Of a DNA stretch of 64,000 nt, positions 27,297-35,477 are shown piece after piece. A program made the translations under genes and the position numbers. Where the stretch lies: assembly GCF_017876625.1 (NCBI RefSeq), contig NZ_JAGIOH010000001.1, forward strand, positions 3,162,001 through 3,226,000. The letters are read 5' to 3'. The notes beneath the pieces were generated by a model that was not told the origin of the DNA, searched no databases, and saw nothing but the letters and a program-made list of their open reading frames with translations. The DNA is from Streptomyces syringium (GTDB lineage: Bacteria > Actinomycetota > Actinomycetes > Streptomycetales > Streptomycetaceae). The number at the start of each line of letters is the position of its first letter. Position 1 is the first letter of the stretch.

Positions 27297-28415
27297 TCAG
27301 GCGGTCGTCCCGGTCGCGGCGGTCCCGTTCTCGGCGGCCGCTGCCCGGTCGCGGCGGCGGCGCACCACCACCCAGGTGACGCCGGTGCCCACGAGGAGGG
27401 TCGCGCCGACGCCGATGACCCCGGCGAGACCGCCGGAGATCCGGCCGTCGGTGATGTCCGCGACCTGGTAGTCGGCGAGCGGGGAGTCCTTGGCGGCGTG
27501 TTCCTCGGTCTTGCTGTCGATGCCCTTGTCGTGGGCGACCTTCTCCAGGCCGTCGGGGCTGGCCGAGGCGTAGTAGCTGCCGACGCCGGCGAGGGCGAGG
27601 GCGGTGAGCAGGCCGGCGAGCGCGAAGCGGCGCGTGGAGCGGGCGGGCTTGGCGGTGACCGGCGCCGGGGCGGCGTCGGGGGCCGGGGCGGCGTCGGTCT
27701 CCGGCCGCAGCGGCGAGGTGCGCAGTCGGAGCGGCGCGGTGAGCCCCCGGGCGCCGTACACGAGGTCGGGCCGTACGGCGAGGACGGCGCCGACCGTCAG
27801 CGCGGTGATCACCGCCTCGCCGATGCCGATCAGGACGTGCACGCCGGTCATCGCGGTGAAGACCTTGCCGATCGGCACGTCGGTCGTGCCACCGAGGGCG
27901 TAGAGCAGGGTGAACGCGCAGGCCGCGGCCGGTACGGACACCAGCGCGGCCCCGAAGGAGGCGGCGGTGACGGAGGAGCGCCGGCGGGGCAGCACCGCCA
28001 GCAGCAGCCGGAACAGCCCGTACGCGACGAGCGTCGTGACGACCGCCATGTCGGTGATGTTGACGCCGAGCGCGGTGAGGCCGCCGTCCGCGAAGAGCAC
28101 GGCCTGCATCAGCAGCACCACGGATATGCAGAGCACTCCCGTGAACGGGCCGACGAGGATCGCGGCGAGCGCGCCGCCCAGCAGATGGCCGCTGGTGCCC
28201 GCCGCGACGGGGAAGTTGAGCATCTGGACGGCGAAGACGAAGGCCGCGACCAGTCCGGCGAGCGGCGCGGTGCGCTCGCCGCCGAGGCCGTCGGCGGGGG
28301 CGGTGCCGCCGAGTTCGCGCCGGGCGCCGCGCAGGCTGACCGCGACGGCCGCGGCGGCGACGGCGCCGGTCGCCAGGGACACGGGGGCGTCGATGAATCC
28401 GTCGGGTACGTGCAT
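27297..28415 (-). CDS. cbiM: Fused CbiM-CbiN cobalt/nickel-binding protein
   Basis: 372 residues. Residues 1 to about 220 are the substrate-specificity subunit CbiM, starting MHVPDGFIDAPVSL (the N-terminal Met-His is a metal ligand after processing) with FPVAAGTSGHLLGGALAA. After an Ala/Pro linker, residues about 260-372 form a CbiN-like part: helix, periplasmic segment (SYYASASPDGLEKVAHDKGI) and second helix (VIGVGATLLVGTGVTWVVV). The fusion supplies both subunits of the uptake module. No cobalamin genes are nearby, so the metal could be cobalt or nickel. Confidence 0.9.
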   Translation of the reverse strand: MHVPDGFIDAPVSLATGAVAAAAVAVSLRGARRELGGTAPADGLGGERTAPLAGLVAAFVFAVQMLNFPVAAGTSGHLLGGALAAILVGPFTGVLCISVVLLMQAVLFADGGLTALGVNITDMAVVTTLVAYGLFRLLLAVLPRRRSSVTAASFGAALVSVPAAACAFTLLYALGGTTDVPIGKVFTAMTGVHVLIGIGEAVITALTVGAVLAVRPDLVYGARGLTAPLRLRTSPLRPETDAAPAPDAAPAPVTAKPARSTRRFALAGLLTALALAGVGSYYASASPDGLEKVAHDKGIDSKTEEHAAKDSPLADYQVADITDGRISGGLAGVIGVGATLLVGTGVTWVVVRRRRDRAAAAENGTAATGTTA

Positions 28416-28524
28416 GCGGGGCTCCGCTCTGCTGGTTCGTGCGGTTCGGATCGTCGGGGCTCGGGCGTGCGTTCGCATCACGGGCCTGGCTCGTTTCAGC
28501 CATGAACCACGCTGAAGTCGTCCG

Positions 28525-28567
28525 ATGATAGGGGCCCTCTGCGAACACCTCGCAAGAGCGTGCGCAA
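28525..28567 (-). promoter_or_regulatory. Candidate cbiMN promoter with Nur-like metal box
   Basis: On the minus strand, TTGCGC-N6-TTGCGA (complement of 28550-28567) is followed 19 bases later by TATCAT (complement of 28525-28530). The second half-site doubles as the -35. The box resembles the nickel regulator Nur site (TTGCAA, five-base gap, TTGCAA), but with six bases between and mismatches in each half. The leader to the cbiMN ATG is about 100 bases. I see no cobalamin riboswitch in it. Confidence 0.4.
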
Positions 28568-28667
28568 TGCTTCTGCACGCCCCTCGCCCGGCCGGGCCCT
28601 CCCCCGCAGCAGCAAAGGTGGCGAGAGCGGACATCTCCCCAAATGCTGAGGTCGGGAGGTACGTCAC

Positions 28668-30707
28668 ATGACCACGGCCACCGCATCGGCGGCGGAGGCA
28701 CCCGCGGCCCCGCCCGCGCTCAGCCGCCGCCGGACGAATCTCGTCTTCGTCACGATCGTGCTCGGCATGCTGCTCGCCGCCCTCGACCAGACCATCGTCT
28801 CCACCGCGCTGCCGACGATCGTGGCGGATCTGGGCGGCGGCGGGCACATGGCGTGGGTGGTGACCGCCTATCTGCTGGCCGAGACGGTCTCGACGGTGCT
28901 GGTCGGCAAGTTCGGCGACCTCTTCGGGCGGAAGATCGTCTTCCAGCTGAGTGCGGTGGTCTTCACGGGCGGTTCGGTCTTCGCCGGCGCCGCCGACTCC
29001 ATGCCCATGCTGATCGCCGCGCGCGCCCTCCAGGGCGTCGGCGGCGGCGGGCTGATGGTCACCGCCATGGCGCTGATCGCGGACGTCATCCCGCTGCGCG
29101 AGCGCGGCAAGTACCAGGGCGCGCTCGGCGCGGTCTTCGGTGTGACCACGGTCGTCGGCCCGACCCTCGGCGGGATCTTCACCGACCAGGCCACGTGGCG
29201 CTGGTGCTTCTACGTCAACGTGCCGGTGGCGATCGTCATGGTGATCATGGCGGCCCGGACCATCCCCGTCGTCCGCTCGGCGGTACGGCCGGTCATCGAC
29301 TACGCGGGCATCGCCCTGGTGGCGCTCGGCGCCTCCGGCCTGGTCCTCGGCCTGGAGTGGGGCGGCAACGAGTACGCGTGGGGCTCGCCCGTCATCATCG
29401 GTCTCTTCCTGGGCTCGATCGCGCTGCTGTTCGCGTTCGTCCTGGTGGAGCGGCGGGCGAAGGAACCGATGCTGCCCATGCATCTCTTCCGCAACCCCGT
29501 CTTCACCATTTGCTCGGTGCTCAGCTTCATCGTGGGCTTCGCGATGCTCGGGGCGCTCACGTATCTGCCGACGTACCTCCAGTACGTGGACGGGGTGTCG
29601 GCCACCATGTCGGGCGTACGGGCGCTGCCGATGGTCGCGGGGCTGCTGGGCGCCTCCCTGCTCTCCGGCATCGCCATCAGCCGCACCGGCCGCTATCGCG
29701 TGTTCCCCATCGTCGGCATGGCCGTGATGGCCCTCGGGCTGTATCTGATGTCGACGATGGGCGCGACGACGGGCTCCTGGCTCGAGTCGCTCCACATGTT
29801 CGTGCTCGGCGCCGGCATCGGGCTGGCCATGCAGGTGCTGACGATCGCCGTGCAGAACACGGTGCCGTACCACGAACTGGGCACGGCGACCTCGGGCGTG
29901 ACGTTCTTCCGCACGCTCGGCAGCGCCTTCGGCACGGCCATCTTCGGCACGCTCTACACCAAGCAGCTCCGGCCCAATCTGGAGGACGCGCTCATCCGCA
30001 CCCCCGGGGTGCCACCGTCGGCGGTGCAGAGCCCGCAGGACCTCGCCCGGCTCTCACCGGAACAGGCGCGGCCCGTCATCGACGCCTACGCCGAGACGAT
30101 CAACTTCGTCTTCCTGTGGGTCGTGCCGGTCGCGCTGGCCGGCTTCCTGGTGGCGTGGTTCCTCAAGGAGGTGCCGCTGCGCGACAGTGCCCGCGCCGGG
30201 GCGTCCGACATGGGCGAGGCCTTCGCGGCACCGTCCTCGGCGGAGGCGGACCAGCAGTTGGAACGCGCGGTGGCGACCGTCATGAGCCACGCCAAGGGCC
30301 GCCCGGTCAGCCGGGAGATCCTCGCGGAGTCCGGCAGCCCGCTCGCCCCCGCCGACGCGTGGACGCTGGGCCAGATCCACTGGCGCCACCGCATCCTGGG
30401 CGGGGCGTCCCTCAGCGCGGTGGCCGCCGCCCACCGGATGCCGCCGGAAGTCCTGGAACCGGTCTTCGCCCGCACGGCCGAGGCGGGTTACGCCCGTCTG
30501 GACGGCGACCGCCTGTCACTGACCCCGGCGGGCGAAGCGGAGATCGAACGCCTGAGCGCGGCCTGGCGCCACTGGCTCGACACCCGCCTGGAGGACTGGG
30601 ACATCACCGACCCCGACGACCGCGCCCGTCTGGACCGCGCGCTGAACAACATGGCGGAACGGCTGCTGGAGGAGGACGAGGAGAAACGGGAACACCTGGC
30701 GGTGTAG
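28668..30707 (+). CDS. 14-TM MFS exporter with C-terminal winged-helix-like extension
   Basis: 679 residues. The first ~520 are a DHA2 (EmrB/QacA-type) drug-proton antiporter: motif C-like FVTIVLGMLLAALDQTIVST, motif A GKFGDLFGRK and GVFGVTTVVGPTLGG. Residues about 545-679 are soluble and look like a MarR/PadR-type winged helix with acidic tail (LSAVAAAHRMPPEVLEPVF, GYARLDGDRLSLTPAGEAEI). That extension is absent from enteric EmrB. The ATG at 28668 follows GGGAGGT. It is divergent from cbiMN and its substrate is unknown. Confidence 0.87.
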   Translation: MTTATASAAEAPAAPPALSRRRTNLVFVTIVLGMLLAALDQTIVSTALPTIVADLGGGGHMAWVVTAYLLAETVSTVLVGKFGDLFGRKIVFQLSAVVFTGGSVFAGAADSMPMLIAARALQGVGGGGLMVTAMALIADVIPLRERGKYQGALGAVFGVTTVVGPTLGGIFTDQATWRWCFYVNVPVAIVMVIMAARTIPVVRSAVRPVIDYAGIALVALGASGLVLGLEWGGNEYAWGSPVIIGLFLGSIALLFAFVLVERRAKEPMLPMHLFRNPVFTICSVLSFIVGFAMLGALTYLPTYLQYVDGVSATMSGVRALPMVAGLLGASLLSGIAISRTGRYRVFPIVGMAVMALGLYLMSTMGATTGSWLESLHMFVLGAGIGLAMQVLTIAVQNTVPYHELGTATSGVTFFRTLGSAFGTAIFGTLYTKQLRPNLEDALIRTPGVPPSAVQSPQDLARLSPEQARPVIDAYAETINFVFLWVVPVALAGFLVAWFLKEVPLRDSARAGASDMGEAFAAPSSAEADQQLERAVATVMSHAKGRPVSREILAESGSPLAPADAWTLGQIHWRHRILGGASLSAVAAAHRMPPEVLEPVFARTAEAGYARLDGDRLSLTPAGEAEIERLSAAWRHWLDTRLEDWDITDPDDRARLDRALNNMAERLLEEDEEKREHLAV

Positions 30708-30751
30708 CGAGGCCGGACACCGGACGGGGCGCACCTCCGCTGCGCGGCGGT

Positions 30752-30816
30752 GTCCTCAATCGCCGGACGGGCTTATATAAGCCCGTCCGGCGATTGAGGA
30801 CGCGCCCGCAGGGCGC
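30752..30816. terminator. 50-bp perfect palindrome plus hairpin between convergent genes
   Basis: 30752-30801 is a perfect 50-bp palindrome centred on TTATATAA, made of two inverted 22-bp copies of the dispersed core. GCGCCC-GCA-GGGCGC (30802-30816) follows at once. It lies 45 bases after the MFS stop and 36 bases before the convergent MarP stop, so a bidirectional terminator is the simplest role. Confidence 0.85.
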
Positions 30817-30852
30817 TCGCCACGACAGTGGCAACCACCGCCGCCCGCAGGG

Positions 30853-32067
30853 CTAAAGCGCCGCACGGCTCCCCGTGGAGACGGGGGTGGTGGCCGTGGC
30901 CGCGCGGGCCGCTGCCGTGGAGACCTGACCGGCGGTCAGAACGTAGCCCGTCTCGGAGTTCGACGTGGAGCGGGCGAAGACGACGCCGTAGACCTTGCCG
31001 GCGGGGGTCAGCAGCGGGCCGCCGGAGTTGCCGGGGCGGACCGTGGAGCGGACGGAGTAGACCGTGCGGGTGGTGACGCCGTCGCCGTAGATGTCCTGGC
31101 CCTTGGCACGCACCTCGTTGGCGACGGTGGCCGCCCGCAGGTCGAGGCCGCCGTTCTCGGGGAAGCCCGCGACGACCGCCGGGTCACCGCGCCCCGCGCC
31201 CTTGTCGAAGGGCAGCGCGGGCGCGTCCAGGCCGGGGACGTCGAGGACGGCCACATCGGTTTTCGGGTCGAAGTGGACGACCTTCGCCCGGTACGGCCGC
31301 CCGACCCCGCCCACCCGTACGGTCGGGTCGCTCACCCCGGCCACGACGTGCGCGTTGGTCATCACGTGGTGCGCGGCGTAGACGAAGCCGCTGCCCTCCT
31401 GGCCGCGCCGCCCGTCGCCGACGTCGGCGACGCCTTCGACCTTGACGACGCTGCTGCGCGCCGCGCGGGTCGCCGCCGCGGTGACCGCGTCACCGGACGG
31501 CTTGGCGACGCTGGTCGCGGGCTCGTTCTCGAAGGGGTTGAAGACCTGCGGGAACCCCGCGCCGGCCAGCGCGTCCGTGGTGCGGCTGAACCACGTGGGC
31601 GCCTGCTCGGGCATCGACTTCTGCACCGCACCGAGCAGCGTGGATTCCTTTATCTCCTTGGTCAGCAGCACGGAGTTCGCCGAGGCGAGCACGCTCGCGG
31701 CCACCCAGCCGACGAGCAGCACCGCCAGTGAGTTGACGGCCGCTCCGCCGATGCCGTCGACGCCGCGCACGGGCGCCCAGGTCAGCCGGCGGCGCAGCCG
31801 CCAGGCGAGCCGCCCGGCCAGCGCGTGCCCCGCGGCGGCGAGGAGCAGGACGACGAGGACGGCGACGACGGCCGCGGCCGAGGTCCCGGGGTCGAAGGGC
31901 TCCAGGGCGTACGGCAGCGCCCAGACCCCGAGCACCGCCCCGCCGAGGAACCCGGCGAGCAGCACGGCGCTCGCGACGAGGCCCCGCCGGTAGCCGGAGA
32001 CGGCATAACCGACGACGACCAGCAACAGAAGCAGATCGAGCAGGTTCAACGCGGGGAGCCCTTCCAT
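30853..32067 (-). CDS. MarP-like membrane serine protease
   Basis: 404 residues. The N-terminal CvpA-type membrane domain has four helices (LLDLLLLLVVVGYAVSGYRR onward). A linker leads to a trypsin-like domain with catalytic His in VMTNAHVVAG, Asp in DPKTDVAVLD and Ser in VRPGNSGGPLL. Mycobacterial MarP (Rv3671c) has this architecture and protects against acid and oxidative stress by processing the muralytic RipA. Function here is by homology. The ATG at 32067 gives the canonical short N-terminus MEGLPALNLLDLL. Confidence 0.9.
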   Translation of the reverse strand: MEGLPALNLLDLLLLLVVVGYAVSGYRRGLVASAVLLAGFLGGAVLGVWALPYALEPFDPGTSAAAVVAVLVVLLLAAAGHALAGRLAWRLRRRLTWAPVRGVDGIGGAAVNSLAVLLVGWVAASVLASANSVLLTKEIKESTLLGAVQKSMPEQAPTWFSRTTDALAGAGFPQVFNPFENEPATSVAKPSGDAVTAAATRAARSSVVKVEGVADVGDGRRGQEGSGFVYAAHHVMTNAHVVAGVSDPTVRVGGVGRPYRAKVVHFDPKTDVAVLDVPGLDAPALPFDKGAGRGDPAVVAGFPENGGLDLRAATVANEVRAKGQDIYGDGVTTRTVYSVRSTVRPGNSGGPLLTPAGKVYGVVFARSTSNSETGYVLTAGQVSTAAARAATATTPVSTGSRAAL

Positions 32068-32240
32068 CACACGCGCCCCCCGATCGCGCCCACAGGTATG
32101 GACTGGGGAAAACGCCCGTAGAAGGACCAACGGTTCCCTTTCGTGGCGTACGCCACATGCCGGCTCCGGTGAGTGGACCCGATGGGGCGAACCGAACGAT
32201 GAACGCCAACGGCGGTCGGTCCGGGGCGGGAACCGGGGCA

Positions 32241-32291
32241 GAAAAAGGCCCGGCGGCGGCCTCCTCGGTCATCAGGAGGCCGCCGCCGGGC
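32241..32291 (-). terminator. Intrinsic terminator of the MMPL gene
   Basis: An 18-bp perfect GC-rich stem (arms 32248-32265 and 32274-32291, 8-base loop CGGTCATC). On the minus strand a TTTTT tract (complement of 32242-32246) follows directly. A U-tract is rare in this window, which makes it the clearest rho-independent terminator. The rest of the 312-bp gap (32068-32379) holds nothing else I can name. Confidence 0.85.
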
Positions 32292-32379
32292 GGCCCGCGC
32301 ACGGCCCCCGTCCCCACGGGGTCGGCGCGGTCGCCGGGGCCGCCGCTCCTTCGGAACGGGCGGCTCCGGACGTCGCGGA

Positions 32380-34626
32380 TCAGACGCTGACGGGCTCCCG
32401 CTTCGCGTCGGGGTCGGAGTCGGCGTCGCGGTGGGAATCCGCGCCCGCCCCGTCACCGAGCTGCTTCTGCAGGCCCTCGCCCTCGACGTCCACGTTCGGC
32501 AGGATCCGGCCGAGCCAGCCGGGCAGCCACCAGGCGGACTTGCCGAGCAGCGCGAGGACGGCGGGCACGATGGCCATGCGGACGACGAACGCGTCGAAGA
32601 AGACCGCGATGGCCAGACCGAAGCCGATCATCTTGACCATCGACTCCGAGGAGCCGATGAAGCCCGCGAAGACACTGATCATGATCACGGCGGCGGCGCT
32701 GACGACCCGGGCACCGTGCCGGAAGCCGGTCACGATCGCCTGGCCGGGCCGCTCCCCGTGCACGAACGCCTCGCGCATCCGGGTGACGAGGAAGACCTCG
32801 TAGTCCATCGCGAGCCCGAACACGACACCCACCATGAAGATCGGCATCATGCTCATGATCGGCCCGGTCTCCTCGACGCCGAACAGACCGCCGAGCCAGC
32901 CCCACTGGAAGACCGCGACGACCGCGCCGAGCGCGGCGACCACGGACAGCAGGAAGCCGAGCGCGGCCTTGAGCGGCACGAGCACCGAGCGGAAGACGAC
33001 CATCAGCAGCAGGAAGGCGAGGCCGACGACGAGCCCGAGGTAGGGCAGCAGTGCGTCGTTCAGCTTCTGCGAGACGTCGATGTTCATCGCCGTCTGACCG
33101 GTGACCAGCACCCGCGCGTCGGCGTCCGCGGCGGTGGCCGCGCCCTTGTCGCGGATCGCGTGGACCAGGTCCTCGGTCTGCTTGCTGCTCGGCTTCGACT
33201 TCGGGATGACCGTCACGATGGCCGTGTCACCGGCCTTGTTGAAGCTCGCCGGGGTGACCGGGGCGACGGCGGCGACGTTGTCCAGGCCCGCCACCGTCTT
33301 GGCGACGGCCTGCGCGGCGGCCTTGGGGTCGTCGGCGCCGGACCCGTCGACGACGACCATCAGCGGGCCGTTGAAGCCGGGGCCGAAGCCCTCGGAGAGC
33401 AGGTCGTAGGCCTTGCGCTGGGTGGTGGAGGTCGACTGCGCCCCGTCGTCGGGCAGGCCCAGTTCCAGCGAGGCGGCGGGCACGGCGACGGCGCCGAGCC
33501 CGATGACACCGGCCACCAGCACGAGGGCCGGCCTGCGCAGCACGAAGCGCGCCCAGCGGGTGCCCATGTTGGGCTTGTCCTCGCCCTTGTCCGCACCCGG
33601 CTCGGCCTTGCGGTCCTTGCGGGAGAGCACCTTGCGGCCCGCGAAGCCCAGCAGCGCGGGGATGAGGGTGAGCGCGATGAGGACGGCGATGGCGACCGTG
33701 CCGGCGGCGGCCAGGCCCATCTTCGTCAGCATCGGGATGTTGACGACGGCGAGTCCGGCCAGGGCGATGACGACCGTCAGACCGGCGAAGACGACCGCCG
33801 AACCGGCGGTGCCGACCGCCCGTCCCGCCGCTTCCTCGCGCTCGCGGCCCTCGGCCAGCTCGGCGCGGTAGCGGGAGACGATGAACAGCGCGTAGTCGAT
33901 GCCGACCGCGAGGCCGATCATCGTGGCGAGCGTCGAGGTGGTGGAGCCGAGGTCCAGCGCGGAGGCCAGGGCGGCGATCGAGGACACGCCGATGCCGACG
34001 CCGATGATCGCGGTGAGCAGCGGCATTCCGGCGGCGATCAGCGAGCCGAAGGTGATGACCAGCACGACGGCCGAGACGGCGATGCCGATGATCTCGGAGG
34101 TCCCGCCGGCCTCGGGTATCGCCTGGAGGGCGCTGCCGCCGGTCTCCACGGTCAGCCCGGCGTCCCGCCCGTGCGTCGCGGCGCCCTTGAGGGTGTCGAG
34201 CGAGTCGTCGGTGAGGCTGTTGGCGTCGACCTTGTAGGTGACCGACACATACGCCGTGGTGGCGTCCTTGCTGACGGCCTGCACCTGGAAGGGGTTGGCG
34301 GTCTGGGCCACCTGCGGGCCCGTCAGCTCGCCGACGGCCTTCTCGACCGCGGCCTTGTTCTTCGGGTCGGTGATCTTCTGGCCGTCGGGGGCCTTGAAGA
34401 CGACGCGGGCGGCGGCGCCGTCCGCGCTCTGGCCCGGGAAGCGCTTCTCCAGCAGGTCGAAGGCGCGCTGCGCCTCGGTGCCCGGGATGGAGAAGCTGGT
34501 GCTGCCGGGGCTCGGTGCGGTGGCGGCGCCGACGCCGGCGACCGCCAGCAGCGCCACCCATATGAGGGCGACGAGCCGGCGTCGCCGGAAGGCGAGCCGG
34601 CCCAGTCTGTAAAGGAACGTGGCCAC
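32380..34626 (-). CDS. MMPL/RND-family membrane transporter
   Basis: 748 residues with twelve membrane helices and two large periplasmic loops. The first helix is in RRRRLVALIWVALLAVAGV. The proton-relay region reads ATMIGLAVGIDYALFIVSRYR in the first half and GVVFGLAMDYEVFLVTRMRE in the second, both hallmark MMPL motifs with Asp-Tyr pairs. Members export lipids, siderophores or drugs. GTG start at 34626. It lies 106 bases downstream of a TetR gene in the same direction, which probably represses both. Confidence 0.92.
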   Translation of the reverse strand: MATFLYRLGRLAFRRRRLVALIWVALLAVAGVGAATAPSPGSTSFSIPGTEAQRAFDLLEKRFPGQSADGAAARVVFKAPDGQKITDPKNKAAVEKAVGELTGPQVAQTANPFQVQAVSKDATTAYVSVTYKVDANSLTDDSLDTLKGAATHGRDAGLTVETGGSALQAIPEAGGTSEIIGIAVSAVVLVITFGSLIAAGMPLLTAIIGVGIGVSSIAALASALDLGSTTSTLATMIGLAVGIDYALFIVSRYRAELAEGREREEAAGRAVGTAGSAVVFAGLTVVIALAGLAVVNIPMLTKMGLAAAGTVAIAVLIALTLIPALLGFAGRKVLSRKDRKAEPGADKGEDKPNMGTRWARFVLRRPALVLVAGVIGLGAVAVPAASLELGLPDDGAQSTSTTQRKAYDLLSEGFGPGFNGPLMVVVDGSGADDPKAAAQAVAKTVAGLDNVAAVAPVTPASFNKAGDTAIVTVIPKSKPSSKQTEDLVHAIRDKGAATAADADARVLVTGQTAMNIDVSQKLNDALLPYLGLVVGLAFLLLMVVFRSVLVPLKAALGFLLSVVAALGAVVAVFQWGWLGGLFGVEETGPIMSMMPIFMVGVVFGLAMDYEVFLVTRMREAFVHGERPGQAIVTGFRHGARVVSAAAVIMISVFAGFIGSSESMVKMIGFGLAIAVFFDAFVVRMAIVPAVLALLGKSAWWLPGWLGRILPNVDVEGEGLQKQLGDGAGADSHRDADSDPDAKREPVSV

Positions 34627-34732
34627 GAGGAGTTGTGCTCCCGTCGGGTCGAGAAACGGAACAGGGCGTGGGGTACCAGCCCGACGACGAGAGCGGCGCG
34701 TCAGGTGGGTCGGTGGGGGGGTGGGGTGGGGA

Positions 34733-35332
34733 CTAGAGGCCGAGCGCGGGAACGATCACGGCGTCCACGTACGCGGTGAGGAACTCCGCGTCCATCGGCC
34801 GGTCCTCGATCAGCGGCTGGGCGATGAAGGCCCCGAGCAGCATGTGCGGGACATAGCGCAGCGCGGGGACGTCCGGGGCGACCTCACCCCGGTCGATCGC
34901 GCGTTGCAGCATCGCCTTCAGTGCTTCGATCTCGGGCTCGACCAGCAGTTCACGCAGCGCCCGCAGCAGCTCCGGGTTGGTGTGGGCGGCGTGGCCGAGC
35001 CCCCGGATGAGGGCGGTGTCCTTCTCCATCTGGGCCTCGTCGGCAGTGCACACCATCGCCTGGAGGTCACCGCGCACACTGCCGGTGTCGATCTCCCCCA
35101 GATGCACGGGTTTGCCGTGCCGCAGAGCGCTCGCGACCAGCTCCGGCTTGCCCTTCCACTGGCGGTAGAGGGTGGCCTTGCTGGAGCGCGTACGGGCCGC
35201 GACGGCGTCCATGGTCAGGGCGTCGTAGCCGACCTCGCGCAACAGATCGAGCACGGCGTCGTACAGCTCTCCCGCTCGCTCGGACGTCAGCCGGGTGCGC
35301 CGCGCCGGTGGCTTGGGTGGTTCCGTCGGCAT
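34733..35332 (-). CDS. TetR-family regulator of the MMPL operon
   Basis: 199 residues. The helix-turn-helix is ALTMDAVAARTRSSKATLYR followed by QWKGKPELVASAL. A C-terminal ligand domain of the TetR_C type follows (MEKDTALIRGLGHAAHTNPE). The ATG at 35332 is chosen because AAGGGAGG lies 8 bases upstream. Two dyads of the GAAAC/GTTTC type (35358-35372 and 35400-35417) precede it in the 145-bp divergent spacer with the tricorn gene. Autorepression and control of the downstream MMPL exporter are inferred. Confidence 0.9.
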   Translation of the reverse strand: MPTEPPKPPARRTRLTSERAGELYDAVLDLLREVGYDALTMDAVAARTRSSKATLYRQWKGKPELVASALRHGKPVHLGEIDTGSVRGDLQAMVCTADEAQMEKDTALIRGLGHAAHTNPELLRALRELLVEPEIEALKAMLQRAIDRGEVAPDVPALRYVPHMLLGAFIAQPLIEDRPMDAEFLTAYVDAVIVPALGL

Positions 35333-35357
35333 TGCCGCGCCTCCCTTCATGCATGGA

Positions 35358-35372
35358 ACGAAACGGTTTCGT
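35358..35372. promoter_or_regulatory. TetR operator candidate, proximal
   Basis: ACGAAAC-G-GTTTCGT, perfect 7-base arms around one base, 26 bases upstream of the TetR start codon. Confidence 0.65.
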
Positions 35373-35399
35373 ACACCAGGAGCGTACGCCGCAGGCGAG

Positions 35400-35417
35400 C
35401 GAAACGGGTTCGTTTCG
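35400..35417. promoter_or_regulatory. TetR operator candidate, distal
   Basis: CGAAAC-GGGTTC-GTTTCG, perfect 6-base arms 43 bases centre to centre from the proximal dyad. It shares the GAAAC/GTTTC arms and lies on the tricorn side of the divergent spacer, so it may also affect that gene. Confidence 0.65.
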
Positions 35418-35477
35418 ATGGTGTTCTGCGTCACGGACCGAGTTGCCGCGGGGTGCGGGGCCCGAAACCATGGTCGG

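Noticed and set aside
28416..28667. Cobalamin riboswitch before cbiMN
   Set aside because: I do not find the B12-box and the paired elements; the metal-box promoter explains the region better.
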